Assembly: GCA_902729315.2 (NCBI GenBank)
Contig: LR746271.1
Span: forward strand, 5,538,001 to 5,602,000
Source of the DNA: Spirodela intermedia
Lineage: Eukaryota > Streptophyta > Magnoliopsida > Alismatales > Araceae
Length of the DNA stretch: 64,000 nt
Direction of reading: 5' to 3'
The notes under the pieces are model-generated. The model ran no database searches, had not been told where the DNA came from, and worked only from the letters and a program-made list of their open reading frames with translations. The position numbers were made by a program, and so were the translations under genes. How positions within the stretch are numbered: position 1 is the first letter of the stretch; each line of letters starts with the position of its first letter. Shown here one piece after another: positions 12,061 through 24,495 of the stretch.

Positions 12061-13676
12061 CATCCAACTAAAAGCGCCGAATGTTTCTAATTCCATGTCG
12101 GTAATAATTTTAAAAAAAATTCGGCGAATCTTTATGACATTTTTTTAAAAATATCTTTCACAAAGTCAAACGTGTCTAGGTTCGATGAATCAAATTATTT
12201 TAATGCTAGCAAAAGTCAATGATCATGGAGGTAAGCATGTTATATATGTAATCTTCAACTGAAAACAACTCCGTAAGTTTAATTTCCTGTCTGGAATATT
12301 TAAATTGTTGACAAAGCAGGCCGCTGTTATAAATCTTCAAACATGTAAAAGTCTGTACCGTCCACCAATTCACTGAAAAAGGTAATTCTTGGCGGTCTCT
12401 TTTTGCAATGTCATCATCCATTTGTAAAATAATGTTCACGTAAGGTAGCTCATTGTTTTTTATTTCCACTCAACTTTTTTATTCGTTTTTATATCACAAA
12501 AATAATTTAAAAAGTCATCTATGCAGATTTATGAATTGAATAAAAATAATGTTAGACAACCTGTACGGCAATGGAGGTAAGCCCTTTCTATTAATAACAT
12601 ATAATCAGGAAAAACTTAATATTTTTATTCTTGTGTCAGATTGATTTTAATTCTCTGTGAAATGGTTTGTTGCTGATGTTTTTCTCAAATAATGTCTAGG
12701 TTCAATGAATTTATTTTGAAGTTTTAAAAACCGGGTGGTTATCCAATCAGAATTTGACTACTTTTCTGGACAAAAAAAGCTAATTGATAGAGGATGAACC
12801 CTAATCCAGAAATGGGAGAAAGAAAAGAAAACTCTCTGATACCAGCCTTTCCAGGAAAACACATGCCCGCACCAAGCCAAGCCCTGAGGCTGCCTCTCTC
12901 ATTGACATCGGTAGATGGGATGCCATAACTGAATATTATGTTTGCAGGTGAAGACGGACCCGGCTTAATGAAGCTCGACCTCCATCGAAAAATACTTATT
13001 ATATAATCCCTAAGCCCACCTCAAGCCAGAAAAAGGGCTATTCTGTAAAGCCCGAGTCTCCCCCGCCAATCCATGGCATGCCTCTCTTTGGGACGCTTGG
13101 CCAGGGAGACGTAAAATGAAAGCCGCAAATTTGTCATCTTCTGTTTCGAGGCCAAAGCCTAGGAAAGGGTTGGTCGGAGTAGTCCAGGCTTTGGGGCTTA
13201 CCAGATCACATCCGCTGGCACCTCTTTGAAGATATGTTATGAACCATTTAATCTGTAATATTGTGCCACCCAACTCAAGACAGGTAATAAATTGTTATTA
13301 TTCGTAATTCTCAGATCTATCACGACCATAACGGAATAAAAAAAGATTATGTAACTTAATAAATAGCAATATCCTTTAGTCTTGTGTGTGGGACAGTTCA
13401 AGCATATATCTTGAGAAGAAGTTGACTTTTAGATCTTATAACAGTAAAGATGACATAACTGGAGCGTGGGCAACTCATAAACAGCAACACCACCAGCGTC
13501 GGTATCACTTCAAAAAACTAGGCCGTTGAAGCCTAAAACTTACCCAGATGAGATCATCATAGCGGTTCAAAGGGTTAAGAGTTTTAGATGGGTCTGGCCC
13601 CCTGATTGGAGAGGGAAGAGACTTTTGTAGAGCTGGCTGAGGGTCACGGGGTCCACTCCACGGCTAGGATCGACCG

Positions 13677-13877
13677 AGAGAGGAGAGAGAGACACAGAGA
13701 GACAAAGAGAGACGGAGACTGAGACAGAGAGGAGACACAGAGAGAGACCGAGAGAGGAGAGAGAGACAGAGAGAGACGGAGACAGCGACAGAGAGGAGAG
13801 AGAGAGAGAGAGAAACCGAGAGAGGAGAGAGAGACAGAGAGAGACGGAGACAGCGACAGAGAGGAGAGAGAGAGAAA
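13677..13877. repeat. Imperfect GA-rich repeat block
   Basis: About 200 bases of purine-rich sequence in which a unit of roughly 60 bases (gagaggagagagagacagagagagacggagac...) recurs at least twice. The long translations it gives on either strand are low-complexity artefacts. Confidence 0.85.
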
Positions 13878-14608
13878 ACGTGAAGCGGAGAATTGGTCTA
13901 GGGCACACGTTATCAGAGCCCGGAACCGGCCTGAATCATATTTGATCTGGGCCTAGAAAGTTGTCTGCGCCGAATTTTACTGCCAACGCCGAAATAATCC
14001 CCGGGCCGGGCCGGGGTTCACAACTATTTGGGCCATTAAGACAATGTTTCTTCTCTATCTATTATTATTCCTCGGGTGTTAACTGGGAGTAGTCTGGAAG
14101 CTCGGTCCCGTTGAGCCCAGATTTTCTGGACTTTAGGCCAACCAAATCAAGCAGTTGTTGGCGAATAAGAAACCTGCTGAATAACACAGTTGCATATATT
14201 TTTCAGTGATTTCGTCACCGAGCTACAAAAACAATGTATATCGCCAAAACACCAAACCCTGACGGGACTCAGCATACCAATGGTCTGACCTAAAAAACCT
14301 TTAAACGTGATATATATACTGTACTGATAGGTGATTTTAAGATATGATATAAGAAATAGCTCTTTCTTCACAGCACCTTCCGTTAAGCCTCTTCCTCATT
14401 CTATCTGTCAATTTGTGAATTTGCGAATAAGAGGTACTTGATTTGATAGTTCACAAATACTTAGTTGGGATTGATCAAATTTTAAATATGATAAATATCC
14501 TACCTATTGGCAACTTCAATATTCTAACTACGAAATAGCCCATTATTATTTCTTTCATGTAGGCTGTAACTAAACTCTTACGGTACACAGTCTTATATCC
14601 ACTAATGT

Positions 14609-15900
14609 GTCAATTAATTGGAAGAGTAAGTCTCACTCTACAATTATGCTCACCAATCATCCATTGAATGAATCTGTGCGAGACTCTAATTCTGTCCATT
14701 GATGCGGCTAGCTCCGTAGTTGACACCTGCAGAACCAATTTACATCGAATTTAGTAACTCCAAATAGTACACAAATAATCTGGATGGTATCTTGTGTCAC
14801 ACCGTAGCACTACACCCATTATTTAATATAAAATTTTCTGCATTAGCTTTAGTCACATCATAGACGTAATGACATATTGGTTGTATATAGAAAATGTATA
14901 TTACCCTAATAACATGATAACCATATGTTTTCATATTATCTTACTTCTCTCACTATTAGTGGATTTACCATTAAATGACAGAACTCTCAATCCCGAAGAT
15001 GTCTTTACTTAACTATACTTTGATACTAAGTTTGTAAGCCATGGAAGGAATAGAGATATAGAAGGTAGGAGCTAAATAAAAACAAAATAGGCAGATTAAA
15101 GTCTCTCTTTCCACGTTGCATCAAAATCTATACAAGAGACCCAAGTTCCCAAACCATTCAATCCAGCAGCTTTTAATGAGATGCCATTAAATGTTTGCAT
15201 CTTGACAAGCATAGTCAAATGAAATAAGTATAAATATTATATTTTTGTTTGCAATAACGCGTCAACTAATTGGAAGAGTAAGCCTCAATTCACCTCTGTT
15301 TTCAGCTGTCATCCATAGAGAAAATTCATTCTAGACTCCAAGGTTATCGAAGGTATAGCGGGCTCAATTAGTTGATGCCTAAATCATTTAGTCGTCATTC
15401 TGTACCTCCAGATAGTCCACTGGTAATCTAAATGGCATCTTATATGACACCTTAACACTGCATGCACTCTTTAAGATAATGTTTTGGAAACATATATAGT
15501 TATACCATAGAAGTAATAATTTATGATGGGATTTTTTCCAATTGCACGGCAATTAAATAAACATGCTATATTAATATTTATTTATGACTTCACTCAGATC
15601 AATGGATTCCAAAACGAACCGATTCTCAATCACGATGATGTCTTTATCTGAAGAATGATTCTTAGGTAATGATGAACAAACCGAGAGGGAGATAACAATA
15701 ACGTCTCCATCAATCTGTAAAGCCTAGTCGCACTCTCATTGGTTACTCAATCTATGAGAAAACCCAAATATTCTAAACCATTATTTATAGCAATAAATAC
15801 AGCTTTATGTGAAAAAATAACGAATATAGTTAGTCAATGGAAAAATCAAATTGTAAACTTGCCTATTTTCTCTTGGAATTTTCATTTGAAACTTAAGAGG
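14609..15900. repeat. Diverged direct duplication, period about 650 bp
   Basis: The block starting at 14609 (gtcaattaattggaagagtaag) and the block starting at 15261 (gtcaactaattggaagagtaag) share further matches in the same order: a 'gagactc/tagactcc' phrase, 'gatggtatcttgtgtcacacc' against 'atggcatcttatatgacacc', and 'caatcccgaagatgtctttact' against 'caatcacgatgatgtctttatc'. The copies differ by many substitutions and indels. No protein coding is apparent, so it is either an old tandem duplication or two copies of one repeat. Confidence 0.65.
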
Positions 15901-16870
15901 CTTTACTATTTTCTCGCATTTCAGCTTGGAAGCAAATCAAGGAGATTCCCCACAATGTGATTTTGTAATATGATAAATAGGACACAAAGTAAAGCTTGAT
16001 GGCAGCACATATTCTTGATGTCTTATTAGAATTAGCTTCAAATGTTGGTGATGAATTGATCAACGTTTTATTCATCCATTTATATCTCAAGAATATGATA
16101 GTTCATGGATCATTAATTTTTCCTACTTATGATTCTAAACCCATGCTTTACTATTTTTTCTCACTAATAGATGATTAGATTCTGAAAACAATTGGTCTTG
16201 TCTCTAAAAATTTAGGTTTCTTTGGAATCATCCTTTTGGGCTTCGCCAGAAAGATTCATGTAGAACCAGATACCCTATTCAAACAAGAAACGTGAATCTT
16301 GTATTCTTCTGAAGATGTTACTCCATCTTGATAGCTGGTGACTAAGAATGATGCTTCCAAAAAGGTTGATGGAAAATGGGATTTACATGTATTTCCACTC
16401 GAAATATTTTGAGTGGGTGTTCAGCATCATTTTTCCTATCAATCAATCCAAAACGTACAGAATACATTAGGAGGAATCATTCAAGCGAAAGAATCGCAGC
16501 CTATGGGAAAGCCAGTAGCTATTAAATCTCATCATAAATGAACAGTCCAGGAAAGAACCACAGTATGGGAAAACTAGTGCAAGCCGATGGCAGCCTCCAC
16601 AGATGGTGGAGCGTCACGGAGGTTTCAAGTCAATAATGGAGAACAAGAGGGGCCAGCCAGGGGTTTGCGAGGAGTGGACGACAGCTTCTTGGTCTTTGGA
16701 TGATGTAATACATTCATCTTACAGTTTCCCCCACGATGCCATATGAAGAGGCATTGAATCTTATAAAGAAGAATTGCCCACCCGGTCCCTTTCATGAATC
16801 CCAACCTCACACCAGAGTTGTGCGACTGTGAGACCTCTATTATCGAAAGAGCCCACAGGCTGGTTGACGA

Positions 16871-16872
<2 letters not shown>

Positions 16873-16922
<50 letters not shown>
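16873..16922. repeat. (TC)n microsatellite
   Basis: About 50 bases of uninterrupted TC dinucleotide in the intergenic region. Confidence 0.97.
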
Positions 16923-16925
<3 letters not shown>

Positions 16926-18899
16926 GGTGAAGGCGACTGATCAGGCGAGGCTGATTCCACGCATAAGATTCTTCTTCCTTCGAGGATGCTCAAAATGGTG
17001 AGCAACTCATGATAAGTATTCTCACAGGAAAATCCCACAGGAGAGTCCATGAATCAAAAACATTTATCATAAAATAAAAAATATAAAACATTGGAAATTT
17101 CAGCAAATGGAGGAATCTCCAGGCTAATGTATATACTCAGGTAGCATTCATCCAAAAATAAGAATAAAAAGACCTTTGAGTAAGAGTTTTTAAGTTCAGC
17201 CACATGTATGTTTTATTTTAGCTACTGATCTCAACTAGGCCTTCACTGCTCGAATGTGAGCACTTGGGTCGGAGATAAGAGGGATATGGCATCAACCAAC
17301 TTACATAAACACCATACTTGGGGAAAATAATATTTTATACGTTATTTTTTATGGAAAATAGTTCACCTTCAAAGTAGATATGAGAATGGATTGAATTTGC
17401 GGATTTTTTAATCGACTCCGAACCTTGAAGAGTTTGTAATAAGCATTAGAAAATATTATACTCGGAGGTCATTAGTTGGAACTATTTTATATTTTCTCCC
17501 TTTTGTGGGTATGCTTGTATCAATTCCAAAGCTTATGGATCGCCAAGACCTCTCAGAATAGGCACCGAAGAACGAATTTTAGCTATATGGTTAATGAGTG
17601 ACAGGGAAGAGGCAGACAGATGGAATTAAGCATGATTCCTCAAGAAGCCAAAAACCCCAAATTTTAAAAAAATATTATTCTGTAAATGCCATAAAATATT
17701 CGAGATAATTTTCGATCTTCATAAAAGCCCATCCAGCCAGTGGTTAAGTTTCATATATATGACAAGTGGGACGGGTCTTAGTGAAGAGTATTAAAAGAAC
17801 ATTATTCTAAAACTATCTAGAAAAGGAAAAGGCAATATCTTGCTGGTTTTTTTCGATAATGCTGTAATTGGAAATTTATCCTCATCCAAGAAGAATCCGA
17901 CTAATGGGATGTTTACTGTGAGCATCCAAAAGGAGCGAAGATGAAGTATTGTCCCCCGATCGCCTCAACCTTACAATCATCTAGCCCGTCGGAAACCAAA
18001 GGGAAAAGACGGCGCCTTTATTAAAAGGGTCGGGTTCTCTCTACCATTCTTCAGCGGGAAGAACAACCACAGACAATAAAGCCCTTCTTGTTTCACAGCT
18101 TCCTTTTCGGCTAAACTTGTCCACGTTCAGTGTATCAAGTGAGAGAGAATAATAGCTTGAGACAGCCGCAAAAGATGAATTTTATCACAAAAGGAATATA
18201 ATCATCATTACTTTAGAGGAGAAAGGCACGTGGATGACTAGAATTACTTGATTTCAAGTAACGAACTTGATGAAAAAACCTTATTACAAGGCATTTCGGG
18301 GAATATTTTCAAATCAACTTCAAACTGTAGATGATTCTTTTCCAACTCCCTCTTTCCACTGAAATCTAAACAGTTGAGAAATCTAGTAAAGTGCTACTCG
18401 AAGAGTCTGAATTTGGAGAAATATTACGTTTCTCCCCTGGTTTTGGCTTCTAAATCTCATATAATGTGAGAGAAGAATAGAACAACAACGGTGATGATGA
18501 GTTTCAGTGCCTAGGCATCTTTATTTTGGTAGGAATAATTATCAAACTCTCTTTGATAGAAGAACCAACGAATGAATATAGAACGAAAATCTCTCCTCAA
18601 AAGAATTGTGGCTTGTTTTATTTAGATATACCCTTTTTTCGTTCTCAAAAGCCCTCAAGAACTGATGCCAGAAAATAGTGGCAAAGAAGACGTTCAGAAA
18701 ATGAGGTATATAGTTCAAAGATAATAATGTACTAGCATATATGGACAAATAATTTAAAATATGGGTATTCATGCAAACAAATTATTCTTCTTGCAGAAGG
18801 AGTCGACTACATACAACGTAGTGCCCTGTGTCTTCAGTGCAAGCAAGAGAACCTAAACTGTATCAGCTGGGCACCATAGACAAGGACGGGTCAACTTCA

Positions 18900-19215
18900 G
18901 AGGACCTTCCTCGCTTCCTCTGGCCATGGCTCTGACGGAACAGTCCCTGATGGCCCACAATGTGGAGCTATGGAAATGGCCTTCCCCCTTTTCCATGGCC
19001 CCTCCTCCTTGGTGGTGCATTGGATGGGAGGGAATCTCCACCCCGATATATCGTGCCCTCGAGGTCCTTCCTCAACCCCCCAGAGATGGCTTCAACGATG
19101 CAGTCCCTGATGGCCGTCAACTTGCGGCAGCGGAAATGCTCTTTCCCCTTTTCTATGGCGTCTCTCTGATGGTCCATTCAACGGGGAGAATATTTTCCGC
19201 AGCAAAAAACTGTTA
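18900..19215. repeat. 161-bp tandem duplication upstream of the SULTR3-type gene
   Basis: The phrase gaggaccttcctcg at 18900 recurs as gaggtccttcctca at 19061. The following bases match in order (cagtccctgatggcc; then a 'ttcccccttttccatggc' phrase), with diverged positions between. The second copy ends about 50 bases before the start codon at 19267, so the duplication lies in the proximal promoter or 5' leader. Confidence 0.75.
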
Positions 19216-19266
19216 TTACTAAGCCACAGAGAGCTCTCGGAGTTCCCCCAAACACTTCAGGGCTCC

Positions 19267-22200
19267 ATGGGTTCTTCAGAGCCTCCTTTGACTGGTTCAG
19301 TTCCCTCAGTCCTGAGCTCCCCCGAGCCGCCGGGACTATGGCAGGAACTCACCAGTTCGGTGAGAGAGGCGGTGCTGCCTCGACGGGGGAAGCTGCCCCC
19401 ACCGTTCAGGCTCCTGGTAAGAGCGCTCCAGACCATCTTCCCTATCCTCAGCTGGGGGCGGAGATACGACTGGAAGATGTTCAGGAGTGACTTAATGGCT
19501 GGCTTGACCCTGGCAAGTCTCGGCATTCCGCAGGTACTGCCCCAATAAATAACCATCTTCACTTGAAGTCTCTCTGTCATCTTAGTCTTTCCTGTAACAA
19601 AGCAGAGGCGGTTCTTGTGAAGTTAACATGATTTAAAACCTCTGCAGAGCATTGGGTATGCTAATCTGGCGAGGCTGGATCCTCAGTATGGACTCTGTAA
19701 GTCTACCACCCTTTTATTTCCTCGTATAGGCATTATCCTCTCCCTCCTCTCTTCAGTGTCTTCCTTATTCCTCTATATAGATGTATCTATTGTACTCCAC
19801 TGGTCACAATCATTCAAATATTGCTTATAAAGAAATATGATGGGTTTGACGATAAACATCTCCATCGTCTCCTGAGTGGGCTCTTGAGCTCTTCATGAAA
19901 ACTGGGTTCTTTCCGTATTACCACTGAGAATTGTCTTTTTTTCTTCGTCTAATTTATTTTCTCTTGGCTATGTGAAACATAGACACGAGTGTTGTGCCGC
20001 CGTTGATCTATGCTGTCATGGGGAGCTCGAAGGAGATAGCCATCGGCCCCGTCGCCGTCGTCTCCTTGCTCCTGTCCTCGATGATACAGAAGATCGTGGA
20101 TCCCGTCGCTGATCCCATTTCCTACAGGAAGCTGGTCTTCACTACGACCTTCTTCACTGGTCTGTTCCAGGTCGCCTTTGGGTTGTTCAGGCAAGTCCTA
20201 CGAGTTGAATCAGATGCTCTCTGTGAATTCAATCTAAGTGAAGATTCTTTGGTCTGATTTTGTGATCTGCAGGTTGGGTTTCCTTGTGGACTTTCTCTCT
20301 CATGCTGCCCTCGTGGGTTTCATGGGGGGGGCCGCAATCATCATAGGAATGCAACAGCTAAAGGGTCTGCTCGGCCTCTCCCACTTCACGAACAAAACCG
20401 ACGTGGTTTCAGTCTTGAGTGCCGTGTCTTCCGACATCCATGAGCCCGTAAGCCCCCACAGTGTATCACCACAATAATTTATAGTTATGTAAAAATATGG
20501 ATGCATTATCTTTAGTTTAATGGGAATTATTTGGGGTTTTAATTAGTTGAATACCTTATTGATTAGCAGTAGATATTTAGGCAAAAGGATCAAGGTTCTG
20601 TGATTCATTCAATGACTTCTGATTTTTTACAGTTTATGCACCCGGGAAATTTTTTCATAGGGTGCTCATTTTTAATCTTCATCTTAACGACAAGGTTCTT
20701 TGTAAGTATTTTCTCCTGATTGTGAATACATTCTTTTTTTTTTGTTCGTTTCCCTTGATTTATTTATTTTTAAACGTTTTTCTTTAGGGAAGAAGGAACC
20801 GGAAGCTCTTCTGGCTGCCCGCTATATCTCCTCTGGTTTCAGTTGTTCTATCAACTCTGATGGTCAAGCTCACCAGGGCCGATCAGCATGGGATCAAGAT
20901 CATCAAACATGTAGAAGGCGGCCTCAACCCCAGCTCGGTCAAACAGCTGGAATTTAGCGGGTCATTTGTTGGAGAAGCTGCTAAAATCGGTCTTATTTCA
21001 GCAATCATATCACTCACGGTTAGTCAGCCTAAGTTGAAAAATAGCATCAGAAATATAGTCGTATACTGCTTATTATAAAAATGAAACTATGATTATAAAT
21101 ATGATGTAAAATTGCCTAATCTTGGCAGACTATTTATCAGGCTAATTATATAACAATGAACTGACTAATCAGGAAGCGATTGCGGTGGGCCGGTCCTTTG
21201 CTTCAGTGAAAGGTTACCACCTTGATGGGAACAAAGAGATGTTGGCAATAGGCTGCATGAACCTTGCTGGATCGATGTCATCCTGTTATGTTGCAACAGG
21301 TTTGAGAAGACATTTTAATGTTTAGAGTAACATCAGGTTTTTAAAGTATAATTAACATTAATTATTGTTCTCTGTATTTTTTTTATTAAAGTGAATAGTA
21401 GATAACATTTAGTTTTTTTATTAAAGTTGACTTATTAGCCGAATTAATTCATGCCTTCTGATTACAGTGAAAATATTTTTGTAATGGTTATTGAAAGAAA
21501 TAAATTTCAGATTCTGGCTTCTTTAAATTCTGTCAAAAATTTTATTAGAAATGATTGAATAAGCTCATTCCAATGTTTTCATTTTTAATGTAGTATCAAA
21601 AACTGTGTTAAAGATAAATTTTATACTAATTCAAAGTTCCTCAGCCTTTTTAAAGAAATTTCCTAAGTTTTATGAAAGGTGAGTTAATTATCGAATATAA
21701 ATATTTTACTTTAAATAGCACCAAATTTAAGTATCTGTTGAATAGGAAAATTTAAAAATCAAGAGACAAAAGAAAAAAATAATTTAAACTTTCCCTCCAA
21801 TAAAAGCATTTGATTATTTGCTGCTTATCCGTTGGGGAAATCAATGCAGGCCGAAACTCCATTAGTGAATCTAAATCTACTGAAAAATTATCTATATTTC
21901 TCGATTATAACCCTTACATGGTCTGATAATATTTTGATCATAGGAAAGGGACTCATAGAATCAATGAATCATAAATTTTTTCAATATGGAATTTTTTCTT
22001 CATTGTGATGTCGTCCACAGCAAAAAGAAATTTTCGTTCTGCTGCTGCACAAATAATCATTTTCCTGAATTTAATTCAATTTAATTTAATTTAATTTGAT
22101 TAAATCATGTGTAGGTTCCTTCTCTCGAACAGCTGTGAACTTCAGTGCAGGCTGCAAGACTGCAGTTTCCAACATCATCATGTCTCTGACGGTGGTCATA

Positions 22201-24240
22201 TCCCTTGAGCTGCTCACAAAGCTGCTATACTTCACGCCCACTGCCATCCTGGCTTCTATAATCCTCGCTTCTCTACCTTCACTGGTCGATGTTGCAGAAG
22301 CATTCCGAATTTGGAAAGTCGACAAACTAGACTTTGTGGCGTGTCTCGGAGCTTTCTTCGGCGTGCTGTTTGTATCAGTGGAGATTGGCCTTCTAACTGC
22401 GGTATGGTGATTTTTTTAAAATATCCTAAATATATCATGCTTTTTTTCCAGAGAAATGCCAATTTATTTATGTGTATAAACTAATTATATACTCTGACTT
22501 GATGGCCAGTTGATTACATATAGCACATGCATTTCTTACATACCGAATTTATTCTTGGTTACTAAATTAGTTAAATAATGGGAAAATAGGTATATTGTTA
22601 CGCGGATTTAATCTTTTTTCCTGTATAAAATACTTATTCGTGTTGTGGATGGTCGATTTAATCGTAATTTTTTTTAGTAGTGAGATAATCAGATAATGTG
22701 ATTCTATGGGCATTTAATTATGGGTAATATGCGTATATAGACTTAATTAAATAATGTCTGCATTTAGTCGACATATCTGGGTCTGTAGATATGGCTGCAG
22801 GAATATAGAATCACATCAAATGTTTTGAAAAAAATTGTTATATTTTTTTTTATGAATTGATAAATTCATCTGGATGCCCATCCGGTCCATAATTATGTAA
22901 AAAATCAAATGGGTTGTGAAATTGTTTAGGTCATTTAATCACAGAAAATGTTTTGAAAAAATGTGTCGTTTTTTTTTATGAATGGATAAATTCATCTGAA
23001 TTCCCATCAGGAGCATAATTATGTAAAAATTCAAATGGGTTGGGAAATTTTCATGTCATTTAATCACATCAAATGTTTTGAAAAAATGTGTAATAGTTTT
23101 TTTTATGAATGGATAAATTCATCTGGATGCCCATCAGGAGCACAATTATGTAAAAAAAAAATGGGTTGGGAAATTTTTCAGGTCATAATCTCCTTCGCCA
23201 AGATCATACTGGGCTCTCTCCAACCTCGGATTGAGGTGCTGGGAAGGATAGAGGGGACGAACACCTTCTGCAACGTCAGGCAGTTCCCCATGGCGATTAG
23301 AACTCCAAAGTTGCTGACCCTTCGGATCGACTCTGCCTTCATCTGCTTTGCCAACGCCAATTCCGTCAGAGAGAGGTACTTCTCTCTCATCTACCTCCTT
23401 AAAAACAGGCAAAAAGCTGTGTAGAAGGATGAGAGAATCTGACCCAACGCCAGTTTCTCTCTCATCCACCTCCTTAAAAACAGGCAAAAGGCTGAGAATT
23501 CGGCAACTAAGCATCTAGATGAATTCAGAAGGATGAGATAATCTGGTTCAACGCCAGTTTCTCTCTCATCCACCTCCTTAAAAACAGCCAAAAAGCTGAT
23601 AATTCGGCTAATAAGTATGTAGATGAATGCAGAAGGATAAGAGAATCTGGCTCAACGCCAGTTTCTCTCTCATCCACCTCCTTAAAAACAGCCAAAAAGC
23701 TGAGAATTAGGCTAATACGTATGTAGATGAATGCAGAAGGATGAGAGAATCTGACTCAATGTCAGCTTCTCTCTCATCCACCTCCTAAAAAACAGCCAAA
23801 AAGCTGAGAATTTGGCCAATATGAATCTAGATGAATGCAGAAGGATGAGACAAATGTTGGGGTAAATTCTCTGGATTCGGCCATTAAATCTCTCTCTGAA
23901 AGTGGAAGAATCAGATAAATCTTGGTCCATCTTCTCTCACTTGATCATGTTTCAGGATCTTGAGATGGGTGAAAGAAGATCGAGAGATGACGGAGGAGAA
24001 CCCCGAAGAGAGGGCCCAGGCGGTCGTCCTCGACATGTCCAGTGAGCCTCATCAACTGCAGCCCCATAAGTAATGAATTTTTTCTCTTTAAAAGTTCACT
24101 TATTTGACTGAAAATTATTCCTCTGACAGAGGTGATGAACATCGACACCACTGGCCTCATTGCCCTCGAAGAAGTCCAAAAGCAGCTCCTTTCCGATGGC
24201 TTACAGGTGAGTAATGACCCTTCAACCCTCCAAACCCAGA

Positions 24241-24280
<40 letters not shown>

Positions 24281-24495
24281 ATAGAGAGATATGGCGGATT
24301 TCATTCAGGACCCGGGAATTATTTTTGAGGAGTTTGCTACAGATTTCGATAGCCAACCCGGGATGGCAGGTGATCCACAAGATGAGGCTGGCCAAGTTCT
24401 CCAACAAGGTTGGAGAGATGTTCTTCCTCACTGTAGCCGAAGCCGTCGAAGCTTGCCTCGGACTCTATGGCAAGAACATCCGTCCAACTCAATGA
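19267..24495 (+). CDS. SULTR3-type sulfate transporter (SLC26 family), 12 exons, 640 aa
   Basis: Predicted membrane sulfate transporter; several group 3 members sit in the plastid envelope. Exons: 19267-19533, 19648-19696, 19983-20190, 20273-20447, 20633-20701, 20788-21018, 21173-21299, 22115-22401, 23182-23375, 23956-24041, 24130-24206, 24343-24495. Phases agree and the sum is 641 codons with stop. Motifs include [49 protein letters not shown] and [13 protein letters not shown], closest by eye to the SULTR3;3/3;5 branch. The C-terminal STAS domain carries [14 protein letters not shown]. The third intron starts GC (CAG then GCAAGT), the other donors are GT. Exon 6 (231 bases) equals exons 6 and 7 of the neighbouring SULTR gene (114 + 117) joined, so one intron differs. 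Introns 8 and 9 hold tandem repeats next to exon 9. The start follows the usual N-terminal length. Confidence 0.92.
22809..23190 (+). repeat. About 125-bp tandem repeat in SULTR3 intron 8, running into exon 9
   Basis: Three units start with aatcacatcaaatgttttg-like sequence at 22809, 22937 and 23062. Each has 'gataaattcatctg', 'ataattatgtaaaaa' and a 'gggttgggaaattttcatgtcat'-like end. The end of the third unit is the true acceptor and first bases of exon 9 (gaaatttttcag then gtcataatc at 23182), so earlier units carry acceptor look-alikes, for example tttag then gtcattt near 22930. Confidence 0.88.
23350..23850 (+). repeat. About 105-bp minisatellite in SULTR3 intron 9
   Basis: A phrase like 'ctctcatccacctccttaaaaacagccaaaaagctgagaatt' recurs near 23385, 23460, 23565, 23673 and 23775, with 'gatgaatgcagaaggatgagagaatctg' between copies. 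The first copy begins at the exon 9 donor; the exon's 'caacgcca' is also echoed in each unit ('caacgccagtttctctctc'), so the array looks seeded from the exon end. Confidence 0.88.
24245..24277. repeat. (TC)n microsatellite in SULTR3 intron 11
   Basis: Pure TC run of about 33 bases upstream of the last acceptor (exon at 24343). It may extend the polypyrimidine region of this intron. Confidence 0.95.

Larger units (their letters stand above)
11469..19266. other. Gene-free region between the two divergent sulfate transporter genes
   Basis: I find no coding exon with recognisable homology in these 7.8 kb. The region should hold both promoters. It contains a GA-rich block (13677-13877), a pure TC run (16873-16922), a diverged direct duplication of about 650 bases (14609-15900) and a 161-base tandem duplication just upstream of the second gene (18900-19215), each listed separately. 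The remainder is AT-rich and looks unconstrained to the eye. Confidence 0.5.

Noticed and set aside
13567-13908. 113-residue Ser/Leu-rich frame on the minus strand
   Set aside because: Product of the GA-rich repeat block; no recognisable domain.
23350-23850. Spaced repeats that could suggest a CRISPR array
   Set aside because: The units are continuous tandem copies in a plant intron, without unique spacers; the genome is eukaryotic.
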